Shown in pieces: positions 16,359 through 21,420 of a DNA stretch of 21,420 bases (its first letter is position 1; every line of letters starts with the position of its first letter). The position numbers and the translations under genes are program-made. The notes under the pieces were generated by a model that was given only the letters and a program-made list of their open reading frames with translations, ran no database searches and was not told the DNA's origin. The stretch is from a virus: positions 1-21,420 of the IMG/VR virus record IMGVR_UViG_3300017967_004806; one strand, given 5' to 3'.

Positions 16359-17247
16359 AGTAGAACACTTATACCAGCATATTAGAAACAGCGTCAAAGT
16401 GGAATGGAACCTTGGCAAAAGATGTAACTATGATTGTTCATATTGCCCAGCAGTTATACACGACAATACAAGTCCGCACACAGACATAGAAATATTGAAA
16501 CGTGCTGTGGATCAATTGGCTCAAATAAAAAATGTAAGAATCAGTTTTACAGGCGGTGAGCCTTGTGTTCATCCAAAAATTTTGGAACTGCTAGAGTACG
16601 CAAAACCAAAAGTTTCTTGGCTTAATGTCACCACAAATGGAACTAGAACATCAGAATTTTACACAGACATTTTGGACAGATTGATCAACCATATTGTGTT
16701 CTCTATACACTTTGAATATGACTACCAAAAGGTGATAGAAACCGTTTTAAACGTCTCACAGCACACAAAAAATAAAAATATACTAGCACACGTAATGATG
16801 CTTCCAGGACGCTTAGATGACGTCTCTGACGCTTGTAAGCACCTAAAAGAAGCCGATATTAAGTATGCTCTAAGACCAATTCGCTGGACTGAAACACACG
16901 ATATTTTTGAGGATATGGAGCGTTATTCTGCAGAAGAAAAAGAGTTTTTGGTAACTCAAAATCACACACCGCCTCACAACACAATCATTGATGAGACTGA
17001 ATCCTGTAACACCAACGACTTGTTGATTGAGAAAACAAATCAATTCAAAGACTGGAAATGTAATGCTGGATTAGAAAGTTTAATGATTAATTGGGATGGT
17101 GAAGTTCACAGAGCCACTTGTAGAGTGGGCGGACCTATTGGTAACATTTATGAAGGCACTTTTGTTCAACCCAAAGAAGCAATTGCCTGCACACGACAAT
17201 GGTGCACTTGTGCCGCAGATATCAATATAACAAAAATTAAAGTTTAA
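16351..17247 (+). CDS. Radical SAM protein with C-terminal SPASM-type domain
   Basis: A 298-residue enzyme, last of the plus-strand chain and coupled to the twitch-first gene by an 8-base overlap; GGAG is at 16337-16340. The catalytic motif is C25, C29, C32 in RCNYDCSYC, with TGGEP at 67-71 and TTNGT at 94-98. Auxiliary cysteines are C237 (WKCNAG), C257, C280, C285 and C287, ending CTRQWCTC. Similar spacing occurs in the minus-strand protein at 17237 and, less fully, at 10399. Its last 11 bases overlap the end of that minus-strand gene, leaving no room for a transcription terminator. The partner relation with the twitch-first protein is inferred from coupling and from its mirror repetition on the other strand. 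Confidence 0.85.
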   Translation: MFKVEHLYQHIRNSVKVEWNLGKRCNYDCSYCPAVIHDNTSPHTDIEILKRAVDQLAQIKNVRISFTGGEPCVHPKILELLEYAKPKVSWLNVTTNGTRTSEFYTDILDRLINHIVFSIHFEYDYQKVIETVLNVSQHTKNKNILAHVMMLPGRLDDVSDACKHLKEADIKYALRPIRWTETHDIFEDMERYSAEEKEFLVTQNHTPPHNTIIDETESCNTNDLLIEKTNQFKDWKCNAGLESLMINWDGEVHRATCRVGGPIGNIYEGTFVQPKEAIACTRQWCTCAADINITKIKV

Positions 17248-18202
17248 ATTTATCCAACAAACTTTCGGGCTGACACATACAGGTGTTGCGTTTGTCACAG
17301 ATCTTAGGTTTAATATCAGGATTGAATTTATTCACAAAATCCTTATCGTATATGTTGTAGTTTTCAAACAGTCTTGTTCTACAAGCACCTGTTATAATTC
17401 CAGCAGGATCAATCATCATGCTGTCCACACCAATGTTACACATCCAACCACGGAAATCATTCTGTTTGTTCAACACCAACCAATTACGATTTACCTTTTT
17501 CTTAGAACCATCTTCAAATTTAATTGTGGGCTCACCTTTTAGATGCTTTCTGTTTTTCCATAAGTGCCATATGCTGGGTCTTCTTTTTGTGGGTTTGGCA
17601 ACGTATGCTCTCTGCTCGTCTGTGTAGTTTATGGTTCTGTGCATCACTTCCATGGCACTGATAAACCATGAATGTTTGCTCTGTTTGAATTGATCAATCA
17701 ATCCCAAACAGGTATCCCAAGCAGTGGGATCCATCAACACCATCACATTGGGACTTCTGCCTATTTCGTGCAGTGTGTCTGCCACTTCAATAAAATGAGG
17801 TACATCAATCTGCTTCCAGTGAGCACTCAACAGTATTTTGTCAAACACTTCACCAAACTTGCGCCACCAACGCACAGTTCTACTGCCGTTGGAACTTATG
17901 GTGATGTATGAAGGTATGGCTTTTCTTATTTCTGTAACAAACTCTCCCAACTTGGGCCACAGTGTGGGTTCGCCCCCAACTATGTGTAACTCCAGTTTCT
18001 TTTTGCCTATCTTCTTGTACTGTTCAAACAGATGTTTAAAATTTAACACCAATTGGTCCATGTCATCAGTCCAACGATGTGTGCCTTCATGTGATCCTTC
18101 AAAACAATACCAGCAAGAGAAATTGCAGGTGTTACCTATCATGAATTCTATACGCAACACATCTTTGGGTTGAGGATTATAAACTTGTACTACCTGTTTC
18201 AT
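17237..18202 (-). CDS. Radical SAM protein with C-terminal SPASM-type domain
   Basis: A 321-residue enzyme, last of the minus-strand operon, coupled to the upstream twitch-first gene by ATGA overlap. The catalytic motif is C26, C30, C33 in TCNFSCWYC, followed by VGGEPT at 75-80 and SSNGSRT at 103-109. Auxiliary cysteines are C255 in WMCNIG, C274, C302, C308 and C310. The final pattern C-x5-C-x-C is close to the C-x4-C-x-C of its convergent counterpart at 16351, and both end in short Lys-rich tails. A basic segment around 204-245 (KPTKRRPS, then KKKVNRN) is not found in the counterpart and could contact a nucleic acid or acidic partner, though this is speculative. Function otherwise unknown. 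Confidence 0.85.
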   Translation of the reverse strand: MKQVVQVYNPQPKDVLRIEFMIGNTCNFSCWYCFEGSHEGTHRWTDDMDQLVLNFKHLFEQYKKIGKKKLELHIVGGEPTLWPKLGEFVTEIRKAIPSYITISSNGSRTVRWWRKFGEVFDKILLSAHWKQIDVPHFIEVADTLHEIGRSPNVMVLMDPTAWDTCLGLIDQFKQSKHSWFISAMEVMHRTINYTDEQRAYVAKPTKRRPSIWHLWKNRKHLKGEPTIKFEDGSKKKVNRNWLVLNKQNDFRGWMCNIGVDSMMIDPAGIITGACRTRLFENYNIYDKDFVNKFNPDIKPKICDKRNTCMCQPESLLDKFKL

Positions 18203-19617
18203 AACAAATGGGCCAATTCAGGAAACACTGTTTTGGCATCTACTCCTCGTATAGCATCTAATTTTGTGACATACTCTTTGAATCCAGGCAACAAGAATGA
18301 ATGATCATTTTCATTCATGTGTTTCAACACAGCCTCCCAACGTCTCCATCCATAAGGATTTGTTTTCCAATAATCATCATCCTGCCTGTAGTTTTGCCAC
18401 AGCCAATCTTTGAATTCCATAAATCTTTCTTCAACTTCTTGCTTGTCTTCTTTGGGCAGTATTTGTATGCTTAAGAACGTTGGTATGTACAGCAAGTGCA
18501 TATTAACAAGTCCGCCACCCATCTGCACTCCGCCAGGCACTGTGCCTGCGTTTAATTTTTTGAATCCGCTTTGTACTTTCCATTTCATAAAGTCTGGCAA
18601 GTGTTTCACATTGAATATCTGTATGGCAGTTGCTAGACTGGTTTGTATGTTGTCTGGTGTGTTGTCCAGCATATGTAAATTCTTTTCCACAGTGTCCCAG
18701 TTGGTAGGAAAACGTATGTACTCATCACGTTTGCCCATGGCATCCATGCTCACAGCAAACTTAACTTTTTTAAATTTGCTCCACAGTTCAATTAAATCTT
18801 CATCAACCAATATGCCGTTTGAATTGTAACGCAACAGTATCTTGTCTTGATAACCTTGACGTATGATCTCTTCTATAAATTGTTTGTGTTCTTTGATCAT
18901 TAGTGGTTCCCCTCCAGCAAAATAAACCTGCTTCAAGTTAGGAATCTGTCTGTACATCTCTTCCCAGAACTCAGGCTTTTCATGCCAGAAGTTGTTGAAT
19001 TCTTTTTTGTCCCATTGCAGTTGTTGTTTGACATCCTTGTTCTGTAACTGTGGCATCAACTGTTGCCAGTCCTTAACCCATTTGGAACTGTCGTGTGGAG
19101 AACACATCACACATTTGATATTACAAGTGTGTCCCAGTCTTAAATCCAAGTACATCAACTGTTCAGGCACTGTGCCATCTTCTTTGGTTTGACGTATCAG
19201 TTCAGGAATATCAACTCCATCTTTGTACCATGTGCCAGTTTCCCATATGCGTTTAGAAACAACACCAACTTTTTCTTCTTTGAAACACTTGCGACAACTG
19301 GCAGGTATTTTATTGTTCAACATAGTGGTACGCACACTCTTCATGTAGTCGTTGTTCCATGCTTCCATGGGAGTATCCTTGCCAAAGTTAGCAGGTTTAC
19401 CATCCTCTTTTTTGACGAGGCCCACTTCGTGGTCGGAACCAGCGCCGCTGGCGTTTGCTGAACAGCACAATCTCATATCACCATTGGGTCTTGTGGCAAA
19501 ATGTATCCAAGGCAATATACAAAATGTAGAACTGCCTGAAACAGATTCTAATTCTCTTTGCCATTTACCCAGTTCTGTGTCTTCTGGATTCTGCCAATAT
19601 TCGTTGTGATCAGTCAT
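18199..19617 (-). CDS. Twitch-first radical SAM protein, longer version
   Basis: A 472-residue enzyme related to the one at 15078 and also carrying its auxiliary cluster domain first: C33, C51, C52, C108 and C111. The catalytic motif is C165, C169, C172 in TCNIKCVMC, and AGGEP is at 234-238. Between the CC pair and the conserved EAW the spacing is about 18 residues longer than in the 15078 protein, and this insert (SANASGAGSDHE and following) is coded by a locally GC-rich patch. AGGAT lies about seven bases upstream of the ATG, which overlaps the SGNH gene stop by 8 bases. Long Trp-rich helical stretches (VKDWQQL, WHEKPEFWEEMY) separate the motifs. It probably works with the SPASM protein next to it; substrate unknown. 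Confidence 0.86.
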   Translation of the reverse strand: MTDHNEYWQNPEDTELGKWQRELESVSGSSTFCILPWIHFATRPNGDMRLCCSANASGAGSDHEVGLVKKEDGKPANFGKDTPMEAWNNDYMKSVRTTMLNNKIPASCRKCFKEEKVGVVSKRIWETGTWYKDGVDIPELIRQTKEDGTVPEQLMYLDLRLGHTCNIKCVMCSPHDSSKWVKDWQQLMPQLQNKDVKQQLQWDKKEFNNFWHEKPEFWEEMYRQIPNLKQVYFAGGEPLMIKEHKQFIEEIIRQGYQDKILLRYNSNGILVDEDLIELWSKFKKVKFAVSMDAMGKRDEYIRFPTNWDTVEKNLHMLDNTPDNIQTSLATAIQIFNVKHLPDFMKWKVQSGFKKLNAGTVPGGVQMGGGLVNMHLLYIPTFLSIQILPKEDKQEVEERFMEFKDWLWQNYRQDDDYWKTNPYGWRRWEAVLKHMNENDHSFLLPGFKEYVTKLDAIRGVDAKTVFPELAHLL

Positions 19618-20227
19618 TTAATATCCTATAAATTTTATCTGCTAAAATTTTATTGCTTTCTACACCAGGGTGTAGTTTATCTTCTGCTTTGTCCACATAT
19701 TCTAAACCATCACTATGATAATTGTTAATATTGATAAAATCAAGTGAGTGTTTGTCCAATTCCTGTGGTGTTGCTGGGTAATGAATGTATTTTACATCTT
19801 TTTGTTGTAGATGTAAATCAGCATGATGTATGTGGAACCAACTTTTCATAGCATAATCTTTTTCACTCAAATATTCTGCCCACAATCTTTCTTTGTGTGT
19901 TTTTGCCCAAGGGCCTAATCTATCTCTAAAGAAAGGATATTTGTGAACAGAATTAAACAGCATGTCTCTCACGTAATGAGTCCACATAATAACAACTGTG
20001 TCGTCTTTGTGATAATTGTATTTCAACACATTGTACATGATTTCTGTGTTGCTGGATCCTGGAAACGATTCATTAACTAATTCTAAATCAAGTTTATCTG
20101 CCAACAGTGATGCCCAACCCATCTTGCTTGGTTTTAAATTGTGTAATTTGTCAAACATCCAGTTCTTACAGTCAGGTAAACCTGTTCCATAGGTGTATGA
20201 ACAACCAAATGTGATTAATCTTGACAT
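19610..20227 (-). CDS. SGNH/GDSL-type hydrolase or acyl-ester transferase
   Basis: A 205-residue protein of the SGNH fold. Block I is ITFGCSYTYG with nucleophile S10; block II is probably FPGSSN at 55-60; the catalytic pair is D183 and H186 in DKLHPG. The oxyanion Asn of block III is not in its textbook form: the expected GxND region reads MWTHYVRD. There is no signal peptide, so it should act in the cytoplasm or be packaged. The ATG at 20227 directly precedes the first strand and is backed by a G-run eight bases upstream; the frame extends to 20275 but those codons only overlap the neighbour's conserved end. Family members remove or move acyl groups on sugars, lipids or peptides. The operon context suggests trimming or decorating the product of the radical SAM enzymes. 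Confidence 0.75.
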   Translation of the reverse strand: MSRLITFGCSYTYGTGLPDCKNWMFDKLHNLKPSKMGWASLLADKLDLELVNESFPGSSNTEIMYNVLKYNYHKDDTVVIMWTHYVRDMLFNSVHKYPFFRDRLGPWAKTHKERLWAEYLSEKDYAMKSWFHIHHADLHLQQKDVKYIHYPATPQELDKHSLDFININNYHSDGLEYVDKAEDKLHPGVESNKILADKIYRILND

Positions 20228-21036
20228 TTGCTGATCCCCCATTCTCTTTCTTGACACCAAAAACACTTGCCACACACTGGCACAGGCGACTTTGGATCAT
20301 ATGTCTTGTAATCCAAATCTCCAAAGATTTCTGGATATGTGTTCTTGTCTCCTTCACAACTGCGTGTAAGATTGAATAGGTCCATAATGCCTAATTTTTT
20401 ATATTGGGCAACTATCCAATCTTTTTGTACATATGCGAATGGGTGACAAGCAAAGCCGCCCATGTGTGCTTTGATTAATTTGTCCAGTGTAGCATCAGAG
20501 AGATCATCTAAGACTAAATCTCTTTCCACTAGACGTTCATCAAACTGTTTGTCTGGATTCTTGGTCACACCACAATACCAAGCATCCAATTTTTCTGTGT
20601 GAGCCACGTATTCTGCGTGTGCCCTTAATTCTATTTGATTACCACTTTTTAATTTGCCATATTCATCTGTAATATTTGGACCTACAGATCCCCATTCTAG
20701 TTCTGGAGCAATAAAGTTGGTGTGTCTTTTAAATTGTATTGTAGGAAATGCTGATGTCAGCCAATTGTAGACATCTAAACTGTTTTGTTGTTGCCAAGGT
20801 CTGGTCTTCCAACATCTCACATTGGTGATAATGTGTATTTTGGTATCCACTTGTAGTTGCGATATGATACTGCACAACAGCACACTCATCAAGGCACTGT
20901 CTGCTCCACCACTCACACTGATACCAATATTTTTCCATTTGTCAGAAAATGGAAAAACTACTCCATCTATCTCGTGGAGAATATTCCTATAGATACTAGA
21001 CTGGTAAATTGATTTTATTGTTTCGTAATTAGACAT
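20215..21036 (-). CDS. QueC-like PP-loop ATPase (adenylating enzyme)
   Basis: A 273-residue protein, first of the minus-strand operon. SGGADSA at 42-48 is the PP-loop that binds ATP in N-type pyrophosphatases, which activate a carboxyl or carbonyl by adenylation. A C-terminal zinc-type cluster, C227 with C255, C258 and C261 (SCEGD, then CGKCFWCQER), is the pattern of QueC, the 7-cyano-7-deazaguanine synthase. The length is greater than that of typical QueC (about 220-235 residues), and the region between the two motifs is not typical. No QueD, QueE, QueF or base-exchange gene is visible here, so a deazaguanine role cannot be concluded. QueC relatives also occur in defence (QatC) and in peptide-modifying systems. 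A T4-type late promoter lies just upstream. ATP-dependent activation of a substrate of this operon is a fair inference. Confidence 0.75.
   Translation of the reverse strand: MSNYETIKSIYQSSIYRNILHEIDGVVFPFSDKWKNIGISVSGGADSALMSVLLCSIISQLQVDTKIHIITNVRCWKTRPWQQQNSLDVYNWLTSAFPTIQFKRHTNFIAPELEWGSVGPNITDEYGKLKSGNQIELRAHAEYVAHTEKLDAWYCGVTKNPDKQFDERLVERDLVLDDLSDATLDKLIKAHMGGFACHPFAYVQKDWIVAQYKKLGIMDLFNLTRSCEGDKNTYPEIFGDLDYKTYDPKSPVPVCGKCFWCQEREWGISKCQD
20234..20240 (-). promoter_or_regulatory. Ribosome binding site for the SGNH gene
   Basis: On the minus strand GGGGGAT stands with its G-run eight bases before ATG 20227, inside the end of the PP-loop gene. It favours that ATG over the earlier in-frame ATG at 20242, which this site overlaps. 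Confidence 0.55.
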
Positions 21037-21050
21037 ATTATGGACAAAGA

Positions 21051-21058
21051 TATTTATC
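21051..21058 (-). promoter_or_regulatory. T4-type late promoter for the minus-strand operon
   Basis: Read on the minus strand, GATAAATA runs from 21058 down to 21051, with 14 bases between it and the ATG at 21036. Its CGATAAATAT context is the same as that at 3838-3847. It lies in the 65-base divergent gap. Confidence 0.65.
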
Positions 21059-21076
21059 GCTATTAAGTACGCACTT

Positions 21077-21094
21077 TATAATTCACGATAAGTA
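21077..21094 (+). promoter_or_regulatory. Weak promoter candidates for the right-edge gene
   Basis: TATAAT at 21077-21082 could be a -10 box, but the -35 region (TTATCG at 21054-21059) is poor. GATAAGTA at 21087-21094 differs from the other late elements by one further base and lies only seven bases from the ATG. Neither is convincing, and no ribosome site is seen before ATG 21102. Confidence 0.25.
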
Positions 21095-21101
21095 CAACAA
21101 T

Positions 21102-21420
21102 ATGTTAGAAAAATTAGATACCAAAACTGATTCCAAAAAGTTATATCAATTGTTAAAGCATTTACCAGAAGGTAAGAATGTGTTGAACAACCCCACAGGA
21201 GATTTTTTCTATGATCCTTGGGAGGTACTACCAGAATACAAAGACACTGTGTTGGATGAACTGTTGCAACAGTTACCAGATCATGGAGAAGCCAGACTGA
21301 TTGTGATGAAGCCAGGTGAAAGTTATTCTGCTCATGCTGATATAGACGACAGATATCATGTGACACTGGATGCTGAACACAGTTATCTACATGACATAGA
21401 AAATGAAGTGATGTTTCCAA
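21102..21420 (+). CDS. Second Asp/Asn-hydroxylase-like oxygenase (3' end missing)
   Basis: Open from ATG 21102 to the end of the window, 106 complete codons. The N-terminal part (LYQLLKHLPEG, then FFYDPWEVLPEY) is helical and polar. Residues 64-87 read ARLIVMKPGESYSAHAD followed by IDDRYHV: H78 and D80 form the HxD iron-binding motif, with R84-Y85-H86 in the place that is conserved in Asp/Asn and Asp/Arg hydroxylases (PF05118). The distal His and the 2-oxoglutarate Arg should lie past the window edge. It is divergent from the PP-loop gene. It shares the HxD and flanking strand pattern with the 13057 protein but is not a close copy. A role in the same pathway is inferred from proximity only. 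Confidence 0.68.
   Translation, partial: MLEKLDTKTDSKKLYQLLKHLPEGKNVLNNPTGDFFYDPWEVLPEYKDTVLDELLQQLPDHGEARLIVMKPGESYSAHADIDDRYHVTLDAEHSYLHDIENEVMFP

Noticed and set aside
17247-17254. Minus-strand GATAAATT resembling a late promoter
   Set aside because: It falls in the last codons of the minus-strand radical SAM gene, and no minus-strand gene follows it.
10399-19617. A RiPP precursor peptide gene between the radical SAM genes
   Set aside because: Genes overlap at every junction, leaving no room; no small ORF with its own ribosome site and leader/core pattern was seen. A precursor elsewhere in the genome cannot be excluded.
20215-21036. Assignment as a deazaguanine DNA modification gene
   Set aside because: Motifs support only the QueC-like class; no companion pathway gene is in the window.
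1-21420. tRNA genes, CRISPR arrays, insertion sequences or attachment sites
   Set aside because: No cloverleaf-like sequence, regular repeat-spacer pattern, transposase or terminal inverted repeat was seen; noncoding gaps are all under 70 bases.

Overview
The window reads as part of the genome of a marine, T4-like tailed phage (contractile-tail type). The evidence is a visibly AT-rich sequence, extremely dense gene packing with 1-26 base overlaps, fibre-type structural proteins (one with a classic phage tail collar domain), and three short elements with an ATAAATA core placed like T4-type late promoters. Composition and gene style fit phages of abundant AT-rich marine bacteria such as SAR11 or picocyanobacteria. 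The host is an inference and cannot be fixed from this sequence.

Layout. (1) Positions 2-6211, + strand: four virion structural genes. They are a tail-collar fibre protein cut by the left edge, two large fibre-like proteins sharing an N-terminal module of about 130 residues (the second ending in an autoproteolytic-type C-terminal domain), and a smaller structural protein. (2) Positions 6261-17247, + strand: a nearly perfect sigma70-type promoter followed by 13 genes in one unbroken chain, with only one gap, of 2 bases. In order: a DUF4376-like small protein, two paralogous GT-A-like glycosyltransferases, an unknown protein, two paralogous glycosyltransferase-like proteins of another family, a radical SAM/SPASM protein, a second radical SAM protein of a different subfamily, a methyltransferase-like protein, an Asp/Asn-hydroxylase-like 2-oxoglutarate oxygenase, a possible glycosyltransferase-methyltransferase fusion, a twitch-first radical SAM protein, and another radical SAM/SPASM protein. 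(3) Positions 17237-21036, - strand: a four-gene convergent operon with a T4-type late promoter, read as QueC-like PP-loop ATPase, SGNH hydrolase, twitch-first radical SAM protein, radical SAM/SPASM protein. (4) From 21102, + strand: a second hydroxylase-like oxygenase, cut by the right edge.

The striking content is six different radical SAM enzymes within about 9.2 kb, together with glycosyltransferases, methyltransferase-like proteins, two oxygenases, an SGNH hydrolase and a QueC-like ATPase. Two of the radical SAM pairs (twitch-first gene followed by SPASM-last gene) are arranged as mirror images that meet tail to tail. Characterised SPASM/twitch radical SAM enzymes mostly modify peptides or proteins, and some act on small molecules. 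The simplest inference is an uncharacterised phage-encoded modification island acting on virion protein, a host protein or a surface glycan. No precursor peptide gene is visible, so the substrate is unknown.
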